Below, piece after piece: positions 54,434 through 62,184 of a DNA stretch of 64,000 nucleotides. This DNA is from Palsa-504 sp963742795 (GTDB lineage: Bacteria; Actinomycetota; Actinomycetes; Streptosporangiales; Streptosporangiaceae), in contig CAVUNL010000013.1 of NCBI GenBank assembly GCA_963742795.1, positions 434,001 to 498,000 on the forward strand, written 5' to 3'. A model generated the notes under the pieces. It was not told the DNA's origin, did not search any database, and was given only the letters and a program-made list of their open reading frames with translations. The position numbers and the translations under genes were made by a program. Within the stretch, counting starts at the first letter, position 1; every line of letters starts with the position of its first letter.

Positions 54434-55345
54434 ATGCCAGTTGCCTACCTGGGGCCCGAGGGCACCTTCTCCGAGGCGGCGCTGCGCGCCGTCGATCCCG
54501 GCGCCGAGCCCCTCTCGTGCCCGACCATCCAGGCCGCGCTCGCCGCGGTCCGGAGCGGGACGGCGGACCGGGCCGTGGTGCCCATCGAGAGTTCGGTCGA
54601 GGGCGTCGTAACCGCCACCCTGGACGACCTCGCCGCCGGGAACGACCTGGTGATCGTGGCCGAGCTGCAGATCCCGGTGGCGTTCGCGCTGCTGGGCCGG
54701 GCCGGCACCGCGGTCGGGGACGTCAAGCGGGTGGGCGGTCACCCGCAGGCCATGCCGCAGTGCCGGGGCTGGCTGGCGGCCAACCTGCCCGACGCGGAGT
54801 GGGTCCCGGTCGCGTCGAACGCCGAGGCGGCGCGGCAGGCCGCCGACGGACAGCTCGACGCGGCGCTGGCCGGCGCGTTCGCCGCCGACCGGTACGGCCT
54901 GCAGGTCCTCGTGCCGGACGTGCACGACCGGTCCAACGCCGTGACCCGGTTCGTCGTGGTGGCGGCGCGCGGCCCGCTGCCGGGCCGGACCGGGACCGAC
55001 CGGACCTCGGTGGCCGCGTTCCTGGCCGAGGATCACCCCGGCGCGCTGCTCGAGATCCTCACCGAGTTCGCGGTGCGCGGCATCAACCTGACCACGATCC
55101 AGTCGCGTCCGACCGGCGACCGGCTCGGCCAGTACTACTTCTTCATCGACTGCGAGGGGCACGTGGACGACGCGCGGGTCGGTGAGGCGCTGATGGGGCT
55201 GCGCCGGGTCTGCCGCGACGTGCGCTTCCTGGGCAGCTATGCCCGCTGCGACGGCGGCGCCACCCAGGTCCGGCCGGGCACCTCCGACACCGAGTTCGCC
55301 GAGGCCGCCGCGTGGCTGGGACGGCTACGCTTCGGCCGACCTTAG
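54434..55345 (+). CDS. pheA: Prephenate dehydratase
   Basis: The protein has the PDT domain (VAYLGPEGTFSEAALRAV, VVPIESSVEG, VGGHPQAMPQCRGWL, DRSNAVTRFVVV) and a C-terminal ACT domain (GALLEILTEFAVRGINLTTIQ, SRPTGDRLGQYYFFIDCEGH) for phenylalanine feedback. It converts prephenate to phenylpyruvate. ATG 54434 is given because the conserved fold starts two residues later; ATG 54422 would overlap the preceding stop (ATGA) and add four residues. Confidence 0.95.
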   Translation: MPVAYLGPEGTFSEAALRAVDPGAEPLSCPTIQAALAAVRSGTADRAVVPIESSVEGVVTATLDDLAAGNDLVIVAELQIPVAFALLGRAGTAVGDVKRVGGHPQAMPQCRGWLAANLPDAEWVPVASNAEAARQAADGQLDAALAGAFAADRYGLQVLVPDVHDRSNAVTRFVVVAARGPLPGRTGTDRTSVAAFLAEDHPGALLEILTEFAVRGINLTTIQSRPTGDRLGQYYFFIDCEGHVDDARVGEALMGLRRVCRDVRFLGSYARCDGGATQVRPGTSDTEFAEAAAWLGRLRFGRP

Positions 55346-55346
55346 G

Positions 55347-55450
55347 GTGGGCATGCGGGGAAACTAGAGCGGGCATGCGGGGAAAGTAGAGCGGGCATGC
55401 GGGGAAAGTAGAGCGGGCATGCGGGGAAAGTAGGGTGGGCTCGGGGAAAC
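55347..55450. repeat. 22-bp tandem repeat after pheA
   Basis: Four full 22-base units plus a partial fifth (55347-55368, 55369-55390, 55391-55412, 55413-55434, then to about 55450) share the core GGGCATGCGGGGAAA. Each unit contains the palindrome GCATGC. 22 is not a multiple of three, so coding is unlikely. The array forms the junction between convergent pheA and bpa. Confidence 0.9.
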
Positions 55451-55490
55451 ACAGCAACACGAGCCCCGGTCCGTTCGGAAAATCTGGTTT

Positions 55491-56024
55491 TTAAAGATAC
55501 GGACCCGAGCCTGGGCGCGGCGGCTCTTGGTCGAGACCCGGCTGTACCGGCATCATGCCCGGCGGCAGCGCCCTGCGCATCTGCTCGAGCTGCGCCCGCG
55601 CCGCCATCTGCTGGGCAAACAGGGTGGTCTGGATGCCGTGGAACAGGCCCTCCAGCCATCCGACCAGCTGGGCCTGGGCGACCCGGAGTTCGCCCTCGCT
55701 GGGCAGCTCGTCTTCGGTGAACGGCAGCGACAGCCGTTCCAGTTCGCTGACCAGCTCGGGCGCGAGCCCGTCTTCGAGCTCCTTGATCGAGCTCTCGTGG
55801 ATCGCCTTCAGCCGGGCCCGGCTCTTCTCGTCCAGCGGGGCCGCCCGGACCTCCTCCAGCAGCTGCCTGATCATGCTGCCGATCCGCATGACCTTGGCCG
55901 GCTGCTCGACCATCTCCGTGACCGGGCGCTCGCCGCCCTCGTTCTGGGGGTCCCCTGATCTGGCAATACCGTCCGGACCCACCACGAGGACTTGGGGGTG
56001 CTCTTGCATTTCAGGGTTGCTCAT
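55491..56024 (-). CDS. bpa: Bacterial proteasome activator Bpa (DUF2587)
   Basis: The 177-residue protein has the Bpa helical core (VMRIGSMIRQLLEEVRAAPLDEKSRARLKAIHESSIKELEDGL, shown here as MIRQLLEEVRAAPLDEKSR and KAIHESSIKELEDGL) and ends GSGPYL, a variant of the GQYL tail that docks on the 20S proteasome. Bpa forms a dodecameric ring and feeds unfolded proteins without ATP. ATG 56024 (MSNPEMQEHPQVLVVGPDG) is the family start; longer frames are not needed. A proteasome elsewhere in the genome is implied. Confidence 0.93.
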   Translation of the reverse strand: MSNPEMQEHPQVLVVGPDGIARSGDPQNEGGERPVTEMVEQPAKVMRIGSMIRQLLEEVRAAPLDEKSRARLKAIHESSIKELEDGLAPELVSELERLSLPFTEDELPSEGELRVAQAQLVGWLEGLFHGIQTTLFAQQMAARAQLEQMRRALPPGMMPVQPGLDQEPPRPGSGPYL

Positions 56025-56067
56025 TCCCCTAGTCTGTCCCCCGGCCGGCCGCAGGAGACCACGGGGG

Positions 56068-56259
56068 TCAGGTAGCAAGCAGCAAGATCTTGCCCACGTG
56101 CTGGCCGGCGGCCATCACCCCGGTGCGCCCGGGGCGCCTGCGACATGGCCAGCTCCCCGATCCCACTGGTTCCCCCGTGCACCAGGGCGCACACCTCGTC
56201 GCCCGGCCGCCTGCTGCCCCATTGTGCCGCCCAGAGTCGCGCCCGCCGAGAATAGCCAC
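56068..56259 (-). pseudogene. Remnant of an NAD(P)H:quinone oxidoreductase
   Basis: On the minus strand one frame reads GDEVCALVHGGTSGIGELAM, fusing the GDEVCAL and HGGTSGIG motifs that are far apart in intact quinone oxidoreductases. Another frame reads GVMAAGQHVGKILLLAT-stop, like the family C-terminus (HIGKIVLT). Most of the gene is deleted. It lies upstream of bpa in a 355-base stretch that holds no intact gene. Confidence 0.55.
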
Positions 56260-56379
56260 TCAGAGCCACCAGACATGTGCACTGGGTATCGAAATTACGC
56301 GAAATTTGTCTTACGCTCGGATTGATGGACGAACCCCGCCCGCATGCGCCTACCCATGAGGACCAAGGGGGGACGACCC

Positions 56380-58085
56380 GTGACGACGAATAACGATACG
56401 CCCCGGATATTCAGCGACGGCGGAGGCGACGACGCCGACGCGGAGTCCGGCGCGTCCGGCCGCGGGTGGCGCGGCGAACCTGACGGCGCGTGGTTTGGCT
56501 GGGAGGAGCAATCCGAGCCAGCCGACGGCTACCCGCAGCTGTCGTTCAGCGCAGCGGACGAGCGGTATCCGGGGGAACCGGATACCCCGGAACAGCCTGG
56601 ATACCCGGAGGCGCTCGGCTACCCGCGGGAACCGGAGTATCCGAGCGGACCGGGGTACGCCCCGCTCCCGCCGGACCGCCCGGAGCATCCGGCCGGACCC
56701 GGGTACGTACCGGACTCGGGCTACGCGCACGACCTGGGGTATCCGCACGAGGGCTGGTACGAGCCGGTCTCCGGCTACCCGCCGGACCCGGGCTATCCGC
56801 CGGACCCGGGCTATCCGCCGGACCCGGGCTATCCGCCGGACCCGGGCTATCCGCCGGACCCGCGGCACGCAGCGGATGGCCAGTACCTCGGCTACGAGCC
56901 GGAGCCGGGCTACGGGCGGGACCTGGAGGGTCCCCCGTCGATGGAGTCGATGCTGGAGGCCGGGCACGCGCCGCCGGAGTTCCGCATCGACCAGGCGTCC
57001 TGGCCCGGCGTTGGATTCTCCTGGTCGGCCGGGCTCTCTGGGCCTACCGGGCTCTCCGGCCGGCCGGCCGGGCACCGTCGCCGCTGCTGCCGCCGCTTTC
57101 GTCGCGGGCGGCGCCGGCGGCCCCCGCCGAGACGTCGGACAGCCTGACCGCCGAGTCGCTGCTGAACGGCAAGCTGTCCGCAGCCGGGTCCGGCTGGCGG
57201 CACCGGATCTTCAGGGTGACCGGCGGCCTGCTCCGGCTGGGCGAATCGGCCGCCGACATGCGCCGACGCGACCTCATCAACCGGGTCAGGACCCCGGTCG
57301 CGGGCGGCCACCACCGGGTGGCCGTGCTGAGCCTCAAGGGCGGCGTCGGCAAGACCACGACTGCGGTAGGGCTGGGCGCGACGTTCGCCACCCTGCGCGG
57401 CGACCGGGTCATCGCGGTCGACGCGAACCCCGACCGGGGCACGCTGTCGGACAAGGTCAGGCTGGAGACCGCCGCCACCGTCCGGGACCTGCTCAACGAG
57501 CGGGACCAGATCCGCCGCTACGCCGACGTCCGGGCGTTCACCACCCAGGCGCCGAGCCGGCTCGAGGTGCTCGCCTCGGACCGCGACCCCGCCGTGTCCG
57601 TCGCGTTCAGCGCGGACGACTACTGCGACGCGGCGCTGGTGCTCGAGCACTTCTACTCGATCTGCCTCACCGACTGCGGCACCGGGCTGCTGCATTCGGC
57701 GATGTCGGGCGTGCTCACGCTGGCCGACCAGATCGTGGTGGTCAGCTCGCCCTCGGTCGACGGCGCGCGCAGTGCCAGCGCCACCCTGGACTGGCTGGAG
57801 GCGCACGACTGCGGGGACCTAGTCCGCAACGGCGTCGTCGTACTGTCCACCATCCGGCCGAAGAGCAAGAGCACCGTCGACCTGGACCGGCTCGAGCACC
57901 ACTTCGCCGCCCGCTGCCGGGCCGTGGCCCGGATCCCTTACGACCCGCACCTGGAGGAAGGCGCCGAGGTCGACCTCGAGTTGCTCAGCGCCGAGACGGC
58001 CGACGCGTACCTCACGCTGGCCGCGCTGGTCGGCGACGGGCTGGCCTGGCCGCGGCGGCTGACGTCCCGCTCCGGGTTACCGTAG
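56380..58085 (+). CDS. MinD/ParA-like ATPase with Pro/Tyr-rich N-terminus (EspI-like), frameshifted near 57065
   Basis: GTG 56380 follows a GGGGGGAC ribosome site. The first 220 residues are acidic and rich in Gly, Pro and Tyr with a YPPDPG repeat. The second half is a MinD/ParA-type ATPase: SLKGGVGKTTT (encoded at 57331-57360), VDANPDRGTL, LTDCGTGLLHSAM, VVSSPSVDGARSA and LSTIRPKSKS. The two halves are in different frames. One base missing near 57060-57075, within a G/C run, would join LSGRPAG to APSPLLPPLSSR. This architecture resembles EspI of ESX secretion loci, but no ESX genes are visible here. Confidence 0.78.
56776..56865 (+). repeat. In-frame 18-bp tandem repeat (YPPDPG x5)
   Basis: Five 18-base units encode YPPDPG (the last YPPDPR) in the disordered N-terminal region of the EspI-like protein. 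Units are nearly identical, consistent with recent expansion. Confidence 0.9.
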
Positions 58086-58098
58086 GCTGATGGCCACA

Positions 58099-58185
58099 GG
58101 AGGGCTCGCCTAGTGGCCGATGGCGATGGTCTTGAAAACCATTGTGGCGGCAACGTCACCGTGGGTTCGAATCCCACGCCCTCCG
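58099..58185 (+). tRNA. tRNA-Ser (anticodon TGA)
   Basis: The acceptor stem GGAGGGC (58099-58105) pairs with GCCCTCC (58178-58184), with G58185 as discriminator. The anticodon stem ATGGT/ACCAT encloses CTTGAAA, giving anticodon TGA. A long variable arm and a perfect T-arm GTGGG-TTCGAAT-CCCAC complete a class II tRNA of 87 bases without an encoded CCA. It lies 14 bases after the EspI-like gene. Confidence 0.95.
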
Positions 58186-58384
58186 CTTCCAACCTCGAAA
58201 AACAGTCCTGACCTGGGACCTATGCCCGCCGATACCATGTCGTAGATTCGTCACCGACCGCGGCCAGATGCAGCCGACCGCTGCCATCTGTCGCTGGTCG
58301 CGGGATGGATCTTGAAGCGTTTCCAGGTCAACCTAGGGAAACAGAAGGGGCAGAGCAGGATCGGGCCGGTCGGTAGGCCGACCT

Positions 58385-58957
58385 GTGCTCGGTAGCGTTG
58401 TGCCTGTGCTCGCCCTGCTGCTGGTAGCCGTCTCTCTTGGTCTGTCTAATTTCGCGGCCTCAGTGGGCATCGGCGTCAGCGGGGTAGATGCACGCACACG
58501 GCTCCGCGTAGGAGTGATCTTCGGCGTCTTCGAGACCGCCATGCCGATTCTCGGCCTGCTGGCGGGCCGCGGCCTGGCCAGTACCCTCGGCCACGCCGCG
58601 CACTGGATCGGGGCGGCGCTACTTATCGCCACCGGCGCTTACGCCCTGATCCAAGCCATCCGCAGCCCGCACGGCGAGGAGGACCAAGCCAGACCAGCGG
58701 ACCAGCGGACCGGGCGGCTGATCATCGCCGGGGCCGCGCTGAGCATCGATAACCTCGCGGTCGGCTTTGCCCTCGGCACCTATCACATCAGCCTCATGCT
58801 TGCTGTCGCCGTCATCGGCACGGTGAGCATCGTGATGTCGCTGGCGGGCCTGGAGCTCGGCGCAAGAATCGGAATGCACGCCGGGCAACGCGGTGAACTC
58901 CTCGGCGGCCTGGTCCTCATCGGCGCAGGCATCGCCATCGGCACCGGCCGCCTCTAG
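58385..58957 (+). CDS. MntP-like manganese efflux pump
   Basis: The 190-residue protein has six membrane helices in two repeats. The second carries ALSIDNLAVGFALG, the MntP metal-site motif; the first has SLGLSNFAASVGIG, where the usual Asp is replaced by Asn/Ser. MntP proteins export Mn(II). The altered first motif may change ion preference. GTG 58385 is the first start, with GTG 58400 and 58406 also possible. It begins a group of transporter and unknown genes after tRNA-Ser. Confidence 0.7.
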   Translation: MLGSVVPVLALLLVAVSLGLSNFAASVGIGVSGVDARTRLRVGVIFGVFETAMPILGLLAGRGLASTLGHAAHWIGAALLIATGAYALIQAIRSPHGEEDQARPADQRTGRLIIAGAALSIDNLAVGFALGTYHISLMLAVAVIGTVSIVMSLAGLELGARIGMHAGQRGELLGGLVLIGAGIAIGTGRL

Positions 58958-58999
58958 CGCCAGCCCACGACATGCACGCCAGGCAAACGGAAGTGACCA

Positions 59000-59596
59000 G
59001 TGACCCGCGCCCCGGACGGTGAGCTGGCCCGGCTGCGGCGCCGGGGATTCGGGCTGGAGTATGCCAGCCTGGTCTGGATGACCGTCGAGGCAGCGGTCGC
59101 GATCATCTCGGGCATCATCGCCGCCTCGATCGCCCTGGTCGGCTTCGGCGTGGACTCGGTGATCGAGTCCTTCGCTGCGGCCGTCGTCATCTGGCAGCTA
59201 CGCGGCGGCGGCGAGGAACGCGAGACCCGCGCGGTCCACCTCATCGGCATCACGTTCTTCGTGCTCGCCGCCTACCTCGCGGCCGAGAGCATCCAAGACC
59301 TCATCGGCCACGCCAGGCCCGAACACTCGATACCGGGGCTCGCCGTGACCGCCGCCGCCTTGCTCGTCATGCCGGGACTGGCCATCGCCAAACGCCGCAC
59401 AGGTCAGGCTCTGAGCAACCGCACCCTGATCGCTGACTCCGCCGAGACCGCGTTCTGTGCCTTCACCTCCGGTGCTGCCCTGGTCGGCCTCGGCCTGAAC
59501 TCCTGGCTCGGCTGGTGGTGGGCCGACCCGGCCGCCGCGCTCGTCATCGGCGCCCTAGCCATCAGGGAAGGCCTGGAGGCATGGGAAGACGACTAA
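59000..59596 (+). CDS. Cation diffusion facilitator-like transporter, short form
   Basis: The 198-residue protein has five or six membrane helices with FGVDSVIESFAAAVV and IADSAETAFCAF, where the Asp residues correspond to the CDF transport site. The cytoplasmic C-terminal domain of typical CDF proteins is absent. It probably exports a divalent metal such as Zn, Co or Mn. It is 42 bases after the MntP-like gene on the same strand, suggesting a metal-export pair. GTG start. Confidence 0.75.
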   Translation: MTRAPDGELARLRRRGFGLEYASLVWMTVEAAVAIISGIIAASIALVGFGVDSVIESFAAAVVIWQLRGGGEERETRAVHLIGITFFVLAAYLAAESIQDLIGHARPEHSIPGLAVTAAALLVMPGLAIAKRRTGQALSNRTLIADSAETAFCAFTSGAALVGLGLNSWLGWWWADPAAALVIGALAIREGLEAWEDD

Positions 59597-59701
59597 CAGC
59601 AACAGCAGCAGCAGTCAGCGCCCAGGCGGAAGATACAAGAGTTGTGCTGAGGGTCGCGTTGCCTACACTGCGCTGAGTGCGGGCTGCGGCAGGTAGCGAT
59701 C

Positions 59702-60385
59702 GTGCGCGATAGTCAGGTCCTGGTAACACCGCCGGGAGATCCCGACAACTTCGAGTATTCGATCGAGCTGGTAGAGCTTGACGATGAGGCTGGAGTGTGG
59801 GCAGGAGCCTGTCCCGGCTGCCCGGACGCCTACGGCAGCGCGGGAGAGGTGATCGCGGCGCTGACCTCAAGACCACTCGATGATCCGTGGGTAGGTGAGG
59901 TGGTAGCGGCTCTGGGCCGCGACCGGGAGTGGGCCACTCGTTGGGGAGCTGGCACCGGTCGGCTGCGGCAGCATCTTGAAATCGTCCGAGGCCAGGGTAA
60001 GCGGGTCCACGCGACAGCCGCCGCGAATCGGGAATCCATCGATCGGTATGGCCTGGATTGGAACCGGATGGGACTGGCCCCGGGGCTTGCCGGAAACGCG
60101 AGGCCCGAGCTCCCGGCCATCTTCGTCTGCGAAGACCTGGACGACGTGAGCTTCCTGCTGCGTATAGCTCAGGTCCCCACCGACATCTGGTCTGTCGATG
60201 TTGACGGGATATGGCTGGAGAACGCCCCGAATGGCTGGCAACTCATCAGCCATCCCGTCGCCAGAGAGCGCCTGACACTGCTTGTCCATGACATCCCGGC
60301 CGGCGGCTTCAGAGCGGACCCACCTGTGGTTAGCCTGGACCGAGACGCGCGCGGCGAACCTCCGCGACACCCGTTCCGGAAGTAG
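59702..60385 (+). CDS. Hypothetical protein with HicB-like N-terminus
   Basis: The 227-residue protein opens with FEYSIELVELDDEAGVWAGA, then CPGCPDAYGSAGEVIAALTS, a pattern like the HicB antitoxin fold (Y...V...E...G.W.A..P......GxxxEA). The C-terminal 170 residues (HLEIVRGQGKRVHATAAANR, PAIFVCEDLDDVSFLLRIAQ, VPTDIWSVDVDGIWLENAPN) are not recognised. No HicA-type toxin is adjacent. It has no signal or membrane segment. Function is unknown. Confidence 0.55.
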   Translation: MRDSQVLVTPPGDPDNFEYSIELVELDDEAGVWAGACPGCPDAYGSAGEVIAALTSRPLDDPWVGEVVAALGRDREWATRWGAGTGRLRQHLEIVRGQGKRVHATAAANRESIDRYGLDWNRMGLAPGLAGNARPELPAIFVCEDLDDVSFLLRIAQVPTDIWSVDVDGIWLENAPNGWQLISHPVARERLTLLVHDIPAGGFRADPPVVSLDRDARGEPPRHPFRK

Positions 60386-60402
60386 ACCGTCCACCATTTG
60401 AG

Positions 60403-60798
60403 ATGTATCGTAACGCCGTGGATCAGGCGACCCGGAACGATATCGCTGCCGCAACAGCAGCTCATCACGAACTCGGCCGCGACTATGACAGCGCGATCGC
60501 AGAAAGCTTGGTCGATCGGATCGGCGCGGAGATCGACAAGCGGATAGACACCAGACTCGACGCTCGTTCGTCAGGTTCTCACTCGCCAGCGGAGACCTGG
60601 CAGTGGAGCAGGAGCCAGGCACTGTGGACCGGTCTCGGGATCGGCGCAGCGGTTACTGGCCTCGTGGCCATGCTCAAGAACAAAGATCAGGATCCTGGCC
60701 TCAACGGGTTGATGATCGGGATCTGGGTCATTCTGGCAGTCGCCTGTCTAGGCACAGCCCTACTGCGTAGGTACCGCAGCCGTCAGCCACGGGCTTGA
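60403..60798 (+). CDS. Small membrane protein with coiled N-terminus
   Basis: The 131-residue protein begins with AAHHELGRDYDSAIAESLVD, then RIGAEIDKRIDTRLDARSS, a charged helical module common at the N-terminus of actinomycete membrane proteins. Two membrane helices follow (WTGLGIGAAVTGLVAML and LMIGIWVILAVACLGTALL). ATG 60403; GTG 60418 is possible. It overlaps the convergent small gene by 16 bases. Function is unknown. Confidence 0.55.
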   Translation: MYRNAVDQATRNDIAAATAAHHELGRDYDSAIAESLVDRIGAEIDKRIDTRLDARSSGSHSPAETWQWSRSQALWTGLGIGAAVTGLVAMLKNKDQDPGLNGLMIGIWVILAVACLGTALLRRYRSRQPRA

Positions 60799-61091
60799 CG
60801 CTGACCACACGGTGGAGCGAGCTCAGCGAGAGTAGCCGCAGGCTGGTCATTGCCGCAGCAATCGGCGAAGCCGTCCTCAAGACGGCGGCGCTCATCGACA
60901 TCAGGCGCCGTCCGGTAAGCTAGATCCGCGGCTCGAAGCGTGTGGATCATGGCGGCGGCACGCCGGGCCACACGCGCAAGAGCGGCGCGGGTCAACACGG
61001 CTAAATCGCACGGCGCCAATGCGGGGTCGTCACCTGAGTCGATGCCGTGCTGGCGCAAGATCGCCCGCAGCTTGTCCAGCTCGGCGTACAA
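60783..61091 (-). CDS. Hypothetical small protein
   Basis: The 102-residue frame starts at TTG 61091 and has good third-position GC on the minus strand: YAELDKLRAILRQHGIDSGD, LAVLTRAALARVARRAAAMI, RTAPDVDERRRLEDGFADCC. It is largely helical and soluble, with Cys-Cys near the end. An in-frame stop lies just upstream of the start, so it is not a fragment of a longer visible frame. No family is recognised. Confidence 0.45.
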   Translation of the reverse strand: MYAELDKLRAILRQHGIDSGDDPALAPCDLAVLTRAALARVARRAAAMIHTLRAADLAYRTAPDVDERRRLEDGFADCCGNDQPAATLAELAPPCGQRQARG

Positions 61092-61177
61092 CCGGCTAGG
61101 CCTGATACCAATACAGTAGGTCGGGCTCGCGCGTGATCCGCGGAGCTGCTCCGTTCAGCAGGCGCCTGGCTGCCTGG

Positions 61178-61930
61178 TCAGGACACACTCCGCGCGGCGT
61201 GGCTGGCACCGAACGCACGCCCGGCCTGATCGGCCAGCGTGACGGCGACCAGTCGCGCCTGCAACGAGGGCTTGGAGCCCGGCTTGGCCTTGAGCATGAA
61301 CCGGCCGTAGTACCGGCCGTTGCCGAAGGTGCGCAGCTCGACCTCCTCTGTCGGCAGGCCCCAAAGCTCAACATCCCACCGGGACCGGCCCAGCGTCACG
61401 GTCCCGTCCGGCTCCAGGCGCGGCGGATGGCCAAGCAGCGACCCGTACTCGAAGCGGGCTCCTTCGAGATCCAGCAGGGCGACCAGTTGCTCCTTAACGC
61501 GATTAACCACCACGTCGGGGATCGTGGCCGACTTCGCCAGCGCGGCGGTCTCGTGGATCTGCGCGAGGTAATCCGCACCCGTCACCGTAATGATCTTCAG
61601 CCGCCGGGCCCGGGCCGCGAGCTGCGACACAGCCAGGCCGGTGAGCAACAGCAAGACGGCCGTCGTGACATCAGCCGAGCTGCGGATCGTGAACCGGTAG
61701 TACGGCACGGTGAAGAAGAAATCGAACCATAGAGCCGCCCACACGGCCGCCAGGGCGCCAGCGATTCGGTTCCCGATCGCCGCCACCCCGACTATGACCA
61801 CGACCAGCAGCAGGGCCACGTTGGTGTTCGACCAGCTCGCCCGGAACGGCAGCAGTACCGCCGCGGCTGCCAGCGGCGCTGCCAGTGCGGCAACAATCGC
61901 GATGCGGTCCCTCGTCAAGTAGCCAGTCAT
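61178..61930 (-). CDS. DUF4118 membrane protein
   Basis: The 250-residue protein has four membrane helices in its first 110 residues (IVAALAAPLAAAAVLLPF, NVALLLVVVIVGVAAIGN, GALAAVWAALWFDFFFTVPY, VTTAVLLLLTGLAVSQLA), matching the KdpD-type DUF4118 sensor region, with the WFDFFFTVPYYRF signature. A GAF-like cytoplasmic domain follows. The histidine kinase modules of KdpD are absent, so it is an orphan sensor-like protein. ATG 61930. Upstream lie about 250 bases without a gene. Confidence 0.72.
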   Translation of the reverse strand: MTGYLTRDRIAIVAALAAPLAAAAVLLPFRASWSNTNVALLLVVVIVGVAAIGNRIAGALAAVWAALWFDFFFTVPYYRFTIRSSADVTTAVLLLLTGLAVSQLAARARRLKIITVTGADYLAQIHETAALAKSATIPDVVVNRVKEQLVALLDLEGARFEYGSLLGHPPRLEPDGTVTLGRSRWDVELWGLPTEEVELRTFGNGRYYGRFMLKAKPGSKPSLQARLVAVTLADQAGRAFGASHAARSVS

Positions 61931-62184
61931 GGCTCACATCTCCCGCCGGCCCGGGGCTGCTCGCGCCATAGCTGCACACTGCCGACGGCCAGGACGGATT
62001 CGAAAGTCACGAGCGTCATGCCGACCAGGCTTCCCGGCGCACCTGATATAAGAGCATAGATCCCGCTGAGCTGGCCGCCAAGTAACCGTCAGGTAGCCGC
62101 CAGCCCAATCAACGCTACGCGCAAACTCAGCCTCGCACGGATGTCCTCCACTGGTCCTGGTCCTGGGCGAGTAGTCTCGGCGCC
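61931..62184. other. Intergenic region
   Basis: The 254 bases between divergent DUF4118 and CtaG-like genes presumably hold their promoters. I see no tRNA, strong hairpin or repeat in them. Confidence 0.3.

Noticed and set aside
55347..55450. Possible CRISPR array
   Set aside because: The 22-bp units abut directly without spacers and no cas genes are present.
58186..58384. Integrase or attachment repeat after tRNA-Ser
   Set aside because: No recombinase gene and no second copy of the tRNA 3' end was found in the window.
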